A stretch of DNA of 64,000 bases from Selenomonadales bacterium (GTDB lineage Bacteria > Bacillota > Clostridia > Christensenellales > QALW01), in assembly GCA_003150515.1 (NCBI GenBank), contig QALW01000021.1, forward strand, positions 86,059 to 150,058, given 5' to 3'. Positions 34,669 through 42,779 of the stretch are shown here, one piece after another (within the stretch, counting starts at the first letter, position 1; each line of letters starts with the position of its first letter). Both the position numbers and the translations under genes were made by a program. The notes under the pieces were generated by a model. It was given only the letters and a program-made list of their open reading frames with translations, searched no databases and was not told the origin of the DNA.

Positions 34669-35895
34669 TTAGTTGGTCCTGCGTTTTCCGGCATGCAGAG
34701 CAATGCCCGCCATGCCGCCCAAGGCCAGCAGGAAAAGCACGGACCACAACGCAGGATTGCCGTTATCCCCGGTCTGTGAACCGTCTGTAATTTCATCATC
34801 CGGGGTTTCTCCCGGCGCCGCTTCTGTAAAAATCCATGTCCCGACGAACGTTATATTTGCATTTGCTGTTTTACTGTCAGCATCATAGCCTTTAAATTTC
34901 CATACGCCGTCCGTCACCTTCACTTCCGTCCTGTCCGGTTGAATAGCCGCAGCTATAGTATTGTTTTCATATGGTTTTTCGTCTTTGGGCAAAAGCCGCA
35001 TTATTTCTTCAGGAATTTCTTTTCCGCCGCTGCCGCTGACAAACTCATAGGACACGCGATATATTTCATCAAATGCTAATATCATTGTTTCATATTTTTC
35101 TTTATAGTTTACGGCCGTATCCAATACCCCGGCTTTGACGGCAATAGAATTAATATCAATATCTTCCGTCGCCTTAAATGTTTGCGTATATATGTTATTT
35201 GTTTTGGTAATGTCAGAAGCCGCAGCAGCATTATTTAATAAAAAACTTACTTCATTTTCAGCGGGCAATCCGTCCATATTGTCAAAATGATTATTGATTG
35301 TCAGCGTCAATGTGAAGGTATCGCCGCGCTTGACCTTATTTTTATCAACGCTCAGCGCCAATTCAGGCTCTACTTTCCAGATTTCCACATAAGTCGCTAC
35401 GCCCGAAGCATTAATAACGCTGTCTATACCATAATTATTAAACCAAAACCGGCCATACATTTCAAAATTTGTCCATGACAGCGTAGTATATGTCCCCGCG
35501 TTATAAGAAGGCAATTTTCCGTCCGCATCTCCGCCCACGTCATTGGAAGGATAACCGTCAGGTTTGGGATCATCTACTTTTCCTGTATTAGAAAATTGAA
35601 TAAATTCTTCATTCTTATAATAATCTTCACGCCTATAAACTCTGGACATATCCGTCCAGTCGCCATTCGTATAGTACTGGCCTTTATTTCCCATATAAAA
35701 ACCAACGTTAAATACTTTTACATAATCAGTGCCGTCATAATATCTGCTGTCTGCAAAAGCGAATGTTTTATTTTCGGGTATGTGCCCCCAATAACTGTCC
35801 GATTCCCCTTCCAAAGCAAATGCTGTTCCAGGCAAAAGCGCAATGGCCATGCACAAGCATATCAACGCGCCCCATACTCTTTTTGTTCTTTTCAT
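34669..35895 (-). CDS. Secreted surface protein with C-terminal wall-sorting-like signal
   Basis: A 408-residue protein. It has a signal peptide (KRTKRVWGALICLCMAIALLPGTAFA, cut near residue 27), an aromatic-rich beta region (WGHIPENKTFAFADSRYYDGTDY), and a region (about 180-270) resembling extracellular beta-sandwich domains. The C-terminus has the layout of a sortase substrate: SQTGDNG, a hydrophobic stretch LWSVLFLLALGGMAGIALHA, then GKRRTN. The motif is QTGD rather than LPXTG, as in many Clostridial surface proteins. AGGAGG ribosome binding site. It is a single-gene unit, AT-richer than its neighbours. Function unknown; adhesion or wall display is an inference. Confidence 0.82.
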   Translation of the reverse strand: MKRTKRVWGALICLCMAIALLPGTAFALEGESDSYWGHIPENKTFAFADSRYYDGTDYVKVFNVGFYMGNKGQYYTNGDWTDMSRVYRREDYYKNEEFIQFSNTGKVDDPKPDGYPSNDVGGDADGKLPSYNAGTYTTLSWTNFEMYGRFWFNNYGIDSVINASGVATYVEIWKVEPELALSVDKNKVKRGDTFTLTLTINNHFDNMDGLPAENEVSFLLNNAAAASDITKTNNIYTQTFKATEDIDINSIAVKAGVLDTAVNYKEKYETMILAFDEIYRVSYEFVSGSGGKEIPEEIMRLLPKDEKPYENNTIAAAIQPDRTEVKVTDGVWKFKGYDADSKTANANITFVGTWIFTEAAPGETPDDEITDGSQTGDNGNPALWSVLFLLALGGMAGIALHAGKRRTN

Positions 35896-36114
35896 TCTGT
35901 TTCCTCCTAAATATACTTATAATCTCCGATTTGCAATAGTCTACTTTTATAAAAAAGTATATTTACATTTATTAACAGGTAAAATATGAAAATACTCTTG
36001 CTTTTTCTCTGGATTTTTGTTATAATTAATTTGTTATTAAATATTTAGTTCAGTTTGAAAAAGTAGACTTTTTCAAACATATAAAAAAGAATTATAAATT
36101 TGCTTTTTATAAAA
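35896..36114. other. AT-rich intergenic region with distant inverted repeat
   Basis: No gene is supported. The region upstream of the surface protein gene carries AGTCTACTTTT (from 35938) and its inverted copy AAAAAGTAGACT (36058-36069) about 120 bases apart. The latter also forms a local hairpin GTTTGAAAAAG/CTTTTTCAAAC (36053-36078). On the minus strand TAGACT (35938-35943) and TATAAG lie 16 bases apart and may be the promoter. Confidence 0.5.
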
Positions 36115-36147
36115 AAAGGACAGACGGAAAAGTTCCGTCTGTCCTTT
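36115..36147 (-). terminator. Terminator of the SDR-GNAT unit
   Basis: A perfect 15-base-pair hairpin AAAGGACAGACGGAA with its complement (loop AAG), followed on the minus strand by seven T. It lies about 60 bases after the acetyltransferase stop. Confidence 0.88.
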
Positions 36148-36210
36148 GCTCTTTATAATATTTCGCCTTCAGAAGCAAATTAAAGCATGCCCGGCTGCCA
36201 GCGTATATCC

Positions 36211-36672
36211 TTACAGAAAAATATGCATGACGTAATTGGTCAGTTCAGTTTCTCTGCGGATTACACGCTGTTCCCTCAGCAATTTATAACCGCGCTTTTC
36301 AAAAAATGGGCGGGCTGTAATGGATGCGTGCACTGTCAGCTCTTTAATGCCCTGCATGCGAGCCCGGTTTTCCAGCGCCAGGCATAATTCTGAAGCTATA
36401 CCCATGCGCTGAAAATCGCGGTGTATATACAGCCTGTTGAAATAGCCGCCCGGAGCAAGATCTGCAAAGCCGGCTATAACGCCTTCATTTTCAGCCACAA
36501 CCGTATAATTTGCCGCAAGGGAATCTTCCCAGGCTGAAACGTCAGGCGCAGCCGGCGCCCAGGCGTCCAGCTGCGCCCGGCTGTAATCCGCCGCGTTTAC
36601 CGTATGCACAGTATCATAAAACAGCTTTAAAATCTGCTCTAAATCCTCCGGAGCATATTCGCGCAGCCGCAT
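36211..36672 (-). CDS. GNAT family N-acetyltransferase
   Basis: A 153-residue acetyltransferase. The middle FNRLYIHRDFQRMGIASELCLALENRA contains the acetyl-CoA loop (Q/RxxGxA), and the C-terminus LTVHASITARPFFEKRGYK is the usual strand-helix end of the fold. This matches the YafP/ElaA-like small GNATs. The substrate cannot be told. The ATG lies six bases after the SDR stop and its ribosome binding site GGAGA is inside that gene. Confidence 0.88.
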   Translation of the reverse strand: MRLREYAPEDLEQILKLFYDTVHTVNAADYSRAQLDAWAPAAPDVSAWEDSLAANYTVVAENEGVIAGFADLAPGGYFNRLYIHRDFQRMGIASELCLALENRARMQGIKELTVHASITARPFFEKRGYKLLREQRVIRRETELTNYVMHIFL

Positions 36673-36678
36673 ATGCGA

Positions 36679-37458
36679 TTATTTCATCTCCTGGCCGCCC
36701 GTTACGTTTATAGCCTGCCCCGTCATATAGGAAGCCATATCGCTGGCAAGGAATACCATAACATTGGCGACGTCCTCATATTCGCAGCTTCTGCCTAAAG
36801 GCACCTGCGCAAGATATTTTTGACGTATCGCTTCTTCAGTAGTGCCCTGATTAGCGGCGTACTGCTTGAACAGGCTGTTCACCCAAAGGGGCGAATTAAG
36901 CAGATTTCCGGGGCAGATACTGTTTACGCGGATATTATGAGGCGCAAATTCCAGCGCCAGGGATTGAGTGAGCCCCACTCCGCCGAACTTGGACGCCGCA
37001 TAAGCGCAGTTCTTGAAGGAGCCTTTCTTGCCCGATTTGCTGTTAATCTGAATTATGCTGCCGCTCTTCTGCTCATACATATAGCCGGCCACGGCCTTAA
37101 CAGTATTAAAATAACCGTTTAAATTGACGTCCACCACCTTGGCGAACTTAGCGGCGGGAAATTCCAGAATATCTCCCGACATAACTATGGCAGCGTTGGC
37201 CACCAGTATATCTATTCTGCCGTATTTATCCACAGCAGCCTTGGCCATAGCCTCGCAATCCTCATATTTGGTTACGTCTACAGCTACGGCTATGGCGTCC
37301 TTAAGCTTGGCCGCTACATTCTGAGCTCCATCATAATTTAAATCGGCCACAACTACCTTGCAGCCCTCGTCCGAAAGACGAATGGCCAGCGCTTCGCCCA
37401 GGCCCTGGCTGGCGCCCGTTATTACGGCGACTTTGTCTTTAAGCATAATATTGCTCAT
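36679..37458 (-). CDS. SDR family oxidoreductase, sorbitol-6-phosphate 2-dehydrogenase-like
   Basis: A 259-residue short-chain dehydrogenase: NAD-binding TGASQGLGEALA, NAAIVMSG, catalytic Ser in INSKSGKKG, and YAASK. The segment INSKSGKKGSFKNCAYAASK with FGGVGLTQSLALEFAPHNI and ICPGNLLNSPLW is closest to SrlD-type sugar-phosphate dehydrogenases. There is no sorbitol PTS nearby, so the substrate remains open. ATG at 37458 is chosen from GGAGG eight bases upstream; an in-frame start 15 bases earlier sits in that site. Confidence 0.9.
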   Translation of the reverse strand: MSNIMLKDKVAVITGASQGLGEALAIRLSDEGCKVVVADLNYDGAQNVAAKLKDAIAVAVDVTKYEDCEAMAKAAVDKYGRIDILVANAAIVMSGDILEFPAAKFAKVVDVNLNGYFNTVKAVAGYMYEQKSGSIIQINSKSGKKGSFKNCAYAASKFGGVGLTQSLALEFAPHNIRVNSICPGNLLNSPLWVNSLFKQYAANQGTTEEAIRQKYLAQVPLGRSCEYEDVANVMVFLASDMASYMTGQAINVTGGQEMK

Positions 37459-37491
37459 TTTTCGTTCCTCCAATAAGTATGTATTTTCTAA

Positions 37492-37525
37492 GGTATCTTA
37501 TATACCTCCAAGCCATGTTTGTCAA
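37492..37525 (-). promoter_or_regulatory. Promoter and possible operator of the SDR-GNAT unit
   Basis: On the minus strand TTGACA (37520-37525) and TATAAG (37497-37502) are 17 bases apart. The inverted repeat GGTAT-CTTAT-ATACC (37492-37506) covers the -10 box and could bind a repressor. Confidence 0.72.
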
Positions 37526-37542
37526 GCAAAATGTGCCCTTTT

Positions 37543-38913
37543 TCAAGCTTCAGAGGCCTGCTCCGGAATATTTTCACCTATAACGGCCTCAGGCGCTCCC
37601 TCTTCAGGCAGTTCCTCAACCGAACGCAATTTCTTCTGTATTTGTTCGGAACGGTTTTTAGCCTCGCCTATGGTTTTGGAAGCCTGTTCAAGCTTTTCGC
37701 TTGTTTTATCCAGCAAATCTCCGAATTTGCCGAAATCTTTTTTAACATTGCTTAATATCTTCCAGACTTCTCCCGAGCGCTTTTGTATGGCCAGAGTTTT
37801 AAAGCCCATTTGCAGGCTGTTTAAAAAAGCGCCCAATGTGGCCGGGCCCATGATAGTTACGCGGCATTCCCGCTGAAGCTGTTCGCAAAGCGCGGCGTCT
37901 TTAGTCACTTCGGCATATAAACCCTCGGTGGGCAGATACATGATGCCGAAATCGGTAGTATAGGGCGGCGCAATATATTTATCCCGTATATCCAGCGCAA
38001 AGCGGCGCACAGAAGCCTTAAGGCCTCTTTGAGCCGCTTCAAGCGCGGCGGCGTCCGCCCCTTCCGAAGCGTCCACCAATGAAATATAATCTTCCATGGG
38101 AAATTTGCTGTCCACAGGAAGATAGACCTGGCCCGTGCCGTCGGCGCCGGGCAGACAAATGGCATATTCCACAATATTATTCCTGCGGGGCGCGACTTTC
38201 ACATTCTGCTTATACTGCTGAGGATTAAGAAGCTGCTCCAGCAGGCTCCCCAAGGCCACCTCGCCCCAGGTGCCGCGGGTTTTGACGTTGCTCAGCACCT
38301 TTTTGAGGCCGCCCACATCCTCGGCCAGCTTTTGCATCTCCCCCAGCCCTTTGTATACGTCGGTTAACTGCCTGCTGACCGTGCCGAAAGATTCTCCCAG
38401 CCTCTTTTCCAGAGTCCCCGTAAGCTTTTCGTCTACTGTCTCGCGCATTTTTTCCAGCTTGAGAGAATTGTCCTGCTGAAGCTTATTAAGCCTGTCCTCT
38501 ACCGTCGTGCGCACATGCTCCAGATTTTTATCATTTTTATCAAGAATGGATTCCAGCTTGCTTTCTACAGTAGCGCGCACGTTTTCAAGATTCTGATCGT
38601 TTTTAGCGGAGATGGTCTCTAATTTGACGTCTATTGTCCGGCGCATATTTTCCAGACGCTTTTCATTGCTGTCCGTCAGAAAGGATATATTTTCCCTTAC
38701 TGAATTGTTATACCTGCTCATAGACTGTTCAATATCGTTGCGCAGAATGCTTATCTGCTGGCCGAAGCTGTTGTTCTGATTTTCCAATTCCTTGCGCAGC
38801 TCACGCTCGGTAAGCTTGTCCGACATGCTTTTATAAGCCTGATTTATGCGGATCAGCGCCGCAAGCGAACAAATCAGCGCCAAAACCGCCGCCGCTAAAA
38901 TTATGTATTCCAT
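37543..38913 (-). CDS. rmuC: DNA recombination protein RmuC homologue
   Basis: A 456-residue protein. One N-terminal membrane helix (about 2-22) and a long coiled coil (about 25-190, with repeats such as LENVRATVESKLESILDKNDKNLEHVRTTVEDRL) precede the conserved nuclease-like RmuC domain: TRGTWGEVALGSLLEQLL, VYLPVDSKFPMEDY, DFGIMYLPTEGLYAEV and MGPATLGAFLNSLQMGF. RmuC limits inversion at short inverted repeats, interesting in a genome carrying long palindromes. GGAGG ribosome binding site. Confidence 0.95.
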   Translation of the reverse strand: MEYIILAAAVLALICSLAALIRINQAYKSMSDKLTERELRKELENQNNSFGQQISILRNDIEQSMSRYNNSVRENISFLTDSNEKRLENMRRTIDVKLETISAKNDQNLENVRATVESKLESILDKNDKNLEHVRTTVEDRLNKLQQDNSLKLEKMRETVDEKLTGTLEKRLGESFGTVSRQLTDVYKGLGEMQKLAEDVGGLKKVLSNVKTRGTWGEVALGSLLEQLLNPQQYKQNVKVAPRRNNIVEYAICLPGADGTGQVYLPVDSKFPMEDYISLVDASEGADAAALEAAQRGLKASVRRFALDIRDKYIAPPYTTDFGIMYLPTEGLYAEVTKDAALCEQLQRECRVTIMGPATLGAFLNSLQMGFKTLAIQKRSGEVWKILSNVKKDFGKFGDLLDKTSEKLEQASKTIGEAKNRSEQIQKKLRSVEELPEEGAPEAVIGENIPEQASEA

Positions 38914-38930
38914 TATTAACCTCCGTGCTT

Positions 38931-39740
38931 TTAATCTATACCGATTCCTACGAAAAGATAATTATATATTGAGAGATATTCCCTTAAATAGTTATTGGGA
39001 GCCAGATACCAGACGCTTTGAGCCGGCAAAGCGTCCGCGTCCATGCCTAAATCGCGGGCTATACGCCTGGCACGGTAAGCGTGAAATTTATTTGTCGCAA
39101 TTATAACGTTATAATCCTTTTCCAGCGTTCCGTCCAGTATTTCTTTGGAAAATTTAAGATTTTGATATGTGTTCGCCGAATGTTCCTCCATAACTATTCT
39201 TTCTTCCTCCAGCCCGCGGGCGAGCAGATACTTTTTCATAACGGCCGCCTCGCTTTGAATTTCATCAGCGCCCCGTCCTCCCGAAACCACTACCAAGGCC
39301 TCCGGATATTTTAACGCATAATCATACGCCGCGTCCAGGCGGTATTTCAGCGTCAGGCTCACCTCGCCGTTGCTGACTCCCGCCCCCAGCACTATTACAG
39401 CGTCCGCTTCCTTTTCAGAATTGGGAACGCTGGAAATCAGCATAAGGCTTATGCCGAAGGAAATTAAAAACAGCGCATAGCAAAGCATAATAAAATATTT
39501 AAGCGCACGCCCCCATTTAAGCCGAAAAAAACGGCGCAGAGGCGCGTCCAGCGCCCCCAGGATTATAAGAGGCAGGCCGATAATCGCCGGCAGATAAGCT
39601 CCTATATTGCCCGAAAGAAACCTGCTGGCAAAAATAGTATCCGCCGTCAGCAGAGAGCCCAGCAAAATGAACGTTATTTTTCTGGCTGTGCGCAGAGCAA
39701 TTTCATGGCGCTCCATCCAGGCTTTTATTTTCTTAAGCAT
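38931..39740 (-). CDS. YdcF/SanA-like (DUF218) membrane protein
   Basis: A 269-residue protein with two to three N-terminal membrane helices and a DUF218 domain: AVIVLGAGVSNGEVSLTLKYRLDAA, VVSGGRGADEIQSEAAVMKKYL, IVMEEHSANTYQNLKFSKEIL and IIATNKFHAYRARRIARDLG. The family (YdcF, SanA, ElyC) acts at the envelope, some members in cell wall precursor metabolism. Final gene of the block 41.4-38.9 kb. Confidence 0.88.
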   Translation of the reverse strand: MLKKIKAWMERHEIALRTARKITFILLGSLLTADTIFASRFLSGNIGAYLPAIIGLPLIILGALDAPLRRFFRLKWGRALKYFIMLCYALFLISFGISLMLISSVPNSEKEADAVIVLGAGVSNGEVSLTLKYRLDAAYDYALKYPEALVVVSGGRGADEIQSEAAVMKKYLLARGLEEERIVMEEHSANTYQNLKFSKEILDGTLEKDYNVIIATNKFHAYRARRIARDLGMDADALPAQSVWYLAPNNYLREYLSIYNYLFVGIGID

Positions 39741-39755
39741 ATTAATTATTTCCTA

Positions 39756-40184
39756 TCAGTTGGATTGGCTCAGAAGAGAACGCATCAAAGGCGGATAAAG
39801 CCGCTCGGCCCAATCAAACATATATTCGCAGAGCCTATATACATTGCAGGCGGAAAACGCGCTGAAAATGGGAACGTCCATCTGCAGAATCACATCCCTG
39901 TCCTCATCTATAAAGCATACGGGCCCATCTTCCTGAGCATTGATTACTTCAAGCGCCGCCAGCACGCCCGAAGGGGTTCGTATATTGATATAATTGAACA
40001 TATACAGCCGCATGCCCGAATTATCCGGCGTTATCATAACGCCCAGGCTAACCGTCGGGCCGTTTTCCAGTTCCCGTTCCAAATAGATTATATCGTTATT
40101 GTTATCATTAACGCTGTGGTAGGGTATATCCAGCGAATTAAGATAATATTCAAAGCGCGCTGCGTTTTCTCCTTCCTGCATCAT
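39756..40184 (-). CDS. Hypothetical YbjN-like protein, 142 residues
   Basis: A soluble protein with an N-terminal helix (ARFEYYLNSLDIPYHSV), alternating strands (TVSLGVMITPDNSGMRLYMFNY) and C-terminal helices. The layout and the LAALEVINAQEDG...CFIDEDRDVILQMDVPI pattern resemble YbjN / type III chaperone-like folds. Its start overlaps the upstream 142-residue gene by four bases. The two appear to be diverged paralogues. Function unknown. Confidence 0.68.
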   Translation of the reverse strand: MMQEGENAARFEYYLNSLDIPYHSVNDNNNDIIYLERELENGPTVSLGVMITPDNSGMRLYMFNYINIRTPSGVLAALEVINAQEDGPVCFIDEDRDVILQMDVPIFSAFSACNVYRLCEYMFDWAERLYPPLMRSLLSQSN

Positions 40185-40609
40185 TCCTGCGCCTCCCAGT
40201 ATAATTCGCCTAAAAGCAGCTCGTATTTCAACGCGGACAGCATAGCGGCTAAATAATTAAAAATGCGCAGCAGCCCTTCAGGCGCGGGCGAAAGCTCTCC
40301 GAAAACCATATAATTTTCCACTACTTCCCTGCCCGCTATGGACAGCCTTGCATAAGGAAAGCGCGCGTTAAACTGATTGAGGGTTAGCAATACGTTGTCA
40401 AGATAGAGCAGTCTTTTCAGCTTATATATGCCGCGCGCGCTTATCTTTATATCCCCCTGGGGCTGAAAGAAAAAAGTTATTTTTATTGTCGAGCCGTTAC
40501 CGCCCGAATAGGGGATTTCTATTTTTCTGCCTCCGTCGGCGCAGATTATATCCTGCCCCGCAATATTATTTTTCTTCAGCAGCTGAGAAAATTCTTCAGC
40601 CGGCTTCAA
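40181..40609 (-). CDS. Hypothetical YbjN-like protein, 142 residues, paralogue of the next gene
   Basis: Same length and similar helix-strand layout as its neighbour: an N-terminal helix EEFSQLLKKNNIAGQDI, strands around STIKITFFFQPQGDIKISARGI, VLLTLNQFNARFPYARLSI, then C-terminal helices. The start is a TTG at 40609 with GGGGG 11 bases upstream; no ATG is available. Linked by overlap to its partner and four bases from the upstream membrane protein. Function unknown. Confidence 0.68.
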   Translation of the reverse strand: MKPAEEFSQLLKKNNIAGQDIICADGGRKIEIPYSGGNGSTIKITFFFQPQGDIKISARGIYKLKRLLYLDNVLLTLNQFNARFPYARLSIAGREVVENYMVFGELSPAPEGLLRIFNYLAAMLSALKYELLLGELYWEAQE

Positions 40610-40612
40610 GCG

Positions 40613-41398
40613 CTATTGCCCCCTTGTTTCCTCCTCCTCATACGGCGGGCACGCGGCAGCGCCCTTAATAATTTCCTCCCGGCGGCAATCCGGCAATTTA
40701 TTTTCCAGTTCAGCCAAATAATCCAGGATAACGTCCTGCTTTCGAGCCAATTTTTCCAGTTCGGGCCGCAGCTCGTTTAAAAAATCTTTCCGAGCCGCAG
40801 GCAGCGCTCTGTCGCACAGGCTGCAAAAGCTTTCAAGCGCCTTCAAGGCAGAGGAATATATTCCGCTTTCTATTACAGAATACAGCAGGACAAGCAAAAG
40901 CGTTACCATCAAAAGCAGCATGATATAAATAAAGTTTTCCGAATATACCGCTTCCAGCAAGCTGAGCCTTTGCCCCACTTTTATAAGCACCCAGCCGAAA
41001 ACTCCGAGAGCCAGCCCCAGCACAAGCGTATACCATTTATAGCATAAAGCGCTCTCCCTCCTGCATGGGATATCATATATGCGGCTGTAAGTAAAATAGC
41101 TGCGCACCGCCGCCGGCCTTCTGGCCAGCATCGCCGCCTCATATTCCTGCCATACCGCCTGATTAACCTTGCCCTGCATTTGACGCCCCAAAAGCGGAAC
41201 CAATTCCATTTTTATTCCTTTATACTCGCTCACAAAACGGCAGAGCCGTTTAATTCTTTTAATCTGAGGGAGCATGAAACAGAATTGATATTTTATAAGC
41301 CAATAGAGAAATATGGCCGCAAGCAGCGAAACGGCGAGCAAAAAGAACATTTGAAGAGTAAGTATTTCGGACAGGCTGTATATCCAGCGTTCAATCAT
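40613..41398 (-). CDS. Hypothetical membrane protein with C-terminal coiled coil
   Basis: A 261-residue protein with an N-terminal helix (about 15-36), a basic cytoplasmic region, two central helices (about 120-142 and 150-175) and a helical C-terminus (RPELEKLARKQDVILDYLAELENKL). No recognised family; the two-helix-plus-coiled-coil plan loosely recalls MotA/TolQ-like proteins, but no conserved motif supports that. It heads a cluster with the two YbjN-like proteins and YdcF. Confidence 0.65.
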   Translation of the reverse strand: MIERWIYSLSEILTLQMFFLLAVSLLAAIFLYWLIKYQFCFMLPQIKRIKRLCRFVSEYKGIKMELVPLLGRQMQGKVNQAVWQEYEAAMLARRPAAVRSYFTYSRIYDIPCRRESALCYKWYTLVLGLALGVFGWVLIKVGQRLSLLEAVYSENFIYIMLLLMVTLLLVLLYSVIESGIYSSALKALESFCSLCDRALPAARKDFLNELRPELEKLARKQDVILDYLAELENKLPDCRREEIIKGAAACPPYEEEETRGQ

Positions 41399-41545
41399 TT
41401 CAATTCTCTTCCTCTCTTTTTCCTAAGTATATTATATTATAAATTTCATCAAAAAGCAACGCCGGCGGCATGCCGGAGCTTTTAAAGAATTAAAAGCATT
41501 ATTCCCAACAACGCGGCGTTTATTGCGCCTTTGAATAAAAAGAAG

Positions 41546-41574
41546 TTGACAGATAAATATATAGGGAATAAAAT
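41546..41574 (+). promoter_or_regulatory. Promoter of thiT
   Basis: TTGACA (41546-41551) and TAAAAT (41569-41574) are separated by 17 bases and start about 15 bases before the TPP riboswitch. Confidence 0.82.
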
Positions 41575-41591
41575 GAACCAAATTAAAAATT

Positions 41592-41733
41592 CCGCTGGGG
41601 GAGCCTTTTTAGGCTGAGAGTGCATTATAAAAGCAGACCCCGCAAACCTGTGTAGTTAATCCTACCGTAGGGAAGCGGCCTTTATCAGGCTTTTATGCAG
41701 CCGCGTTTCCCATTAAGGGCGCGGCGTTTTTTT
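41592..41733 (+). promoter_or_regulatory. TPP riboswitch with terminator platform
   Basis: The THI element is complete: CTGGGGGAGCC, GGCTGAGAG, GCAGACCC, ACCTG, then TAGTTAATCCTACCGTAGGGAAG, closed by the CCGC/GCGG stem (41592-41678). Downstream the hairpin GCCGCG...CGCGGC (41700-41725) followed by GTTTTTTT is a transcription terminator, so thiamine pyrophosphate would switch thiT off by termination. Confidence 0.96.
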
Positions 41734-41755
41734 ATAAAGAGAAAGGATGTATAAA

Positions 41756-42511
41756 ATGAAAAGCTCTGTCCTGAACATTTCGGATTATTTCTCAGAAATG
41801 TTTGAAAAATTTAAAGAGGTGGATTATAAAAGCTGGATATTATTCGGAGCCATATTGGCTCTGGGCATTATAATTTTTATTATTGCCCGTTCTAACGGCA
41901 AAGGAAAAAAGCTTACGACAGAAGGAATTGTCATAGGCGCCGTATGCATAGCGCTTTCCTTTATTCTCTGCAACATACGCTTATTCAGAATGCCTAACGG
42001 CGGCAGCGTTACTCCGGCTTCATCCCTGCCCATATTCCTCTATGCTTACGCTTTCGGCCCCGTGCCCGGCCTTGTGTGCGCGTTTGCCTACAGCATTTTA
42101 AATATCTTCAGCGATCCTTATATACTGCATCCCGTACAATTGCTGCTGGATTATCTACTGCCCTTTACCCTTATGGGGCTGGCTGGTATCTTCCGCTTTA
42201 AAAAACCATATATAAATATGAGCGCAGGCATTATTTTCTGCGTATTGCTCAGATATATCTGCCATATCGCCTCAGGCATTATTTTCTGGGACGCATGGGG
42301 ATATCCCGCATCCGATTTTTGGGGCAAATTCAGCTATTCGGCTGCATATAATTCATTTATTTTCGTAGAAACGGCCATATGTCTGATTCTGATTGGAATA
42401 CCTCAGCTGCGCGGCCTCTTTCAAAGATACCGGGACAAAAGGCTTTTGAAGGGCAATTCAAAAAGCGCTCCGTCAGAACAGGAAAAGGCCTCCCCCGCCG
42501 ACGGAATCTAA
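41756..42511 (+). CDS. thiT: Energy-coupling factor thiamine transporter S component ThiT
   Basis: About 251 residues. The core from about residue 55 on is ThiT-like: NIRLFRMPNGGSVTPASSLPIFLYAYAFGP with the Gly-Gly-Ser substrate loop, HPVQLLLDYLLPFTLMGLAG, and RYICHIASGIIFWDAWG. An extra N-terminal part with one more hydrophobic helix makes it longer than the usual 180-200 residues. The ATG at 41756 is preferred; the ATG at 41747 touches the ribosome binding site GAAAGG. The TPP riboswitch confirms the substrate. ECF energising subunits must be elsewhere. Confidence 0.94.
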   Translation: MKSSVLNISDYFSEMFEKFKEVDYKSWILFGAILALGIIIFIIARSNGKGKKLTTEGIVIGAVCIALSFILCNIRLFRMPNGGSVTPASSLPIFLYAYAFGPVPGLVCAFAYSILNIFSDPYILHPVQLLLDYLLPFTLMGLAGIFRFKKPYINMSAGIIFCVLLRYICHIASGIIFWDAWGYPASDFWGKFSYSAAYNSFIFVETAICLILIGIPQLRGLFQRYRDKRLLKGNSKSAPSEQEKASPADGI

Positions 42512-42513
42512 TC

Positions 42514-42606
42514 GCCCGGAAACGGGCTTTTACCGCGCAGCAACAAATTTTGAACGCTTAAAAATTAATTGCGGCTTCAGGAAAAAACACTTTTCTGAAG
42601 CCTTTT
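42514..42606 (+). terminator. Two successive terminators after thiT
   Basis: CGCCCG-GAAA-CGGGC followed by TTTT (42514-42531) and, 40 bases on, GGCTTCAG...CTGAAGCC with a T-rich tail (42573-42606). The next about 110 bases hold no gene. Confidence 0.75.
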
Positions 42607-42717
42607 TATTTCATGACGCGCATTTAAAACGGCTTTTCCCAAAGCCTCCTCCAAAATGAGCGCCAGAAAAAAACGTTCTGCTGCACAGCCCCGCCTTGCA
42701 TTTTTTTAAAAGCTCTA

Positions 42718-42746
42718 TTGCATATTCGCGCATTTTAAGTTATTAT
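42718..42746 (+). promoter_or_regulatory. Promoter of the DUF362 gene
   Basis: TTGCAT (42718-42723) and TATTAT (42741-42746), 17-base spacer, about 30 bases before an AAGGAGG ribosome binding site. Confidence 0.6.
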
Positions 42747-42779
42747 AAATAAACCAATGAAATTAAGGAGGTATTTAAT

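Noticed and set aside
41461..41545. GCCGGC-type short palindromes before thiT as another cloverleaf
   Set aside because: Only one short imperfect hairpin is present, with no enclosing outer stem or three-leaf plan.
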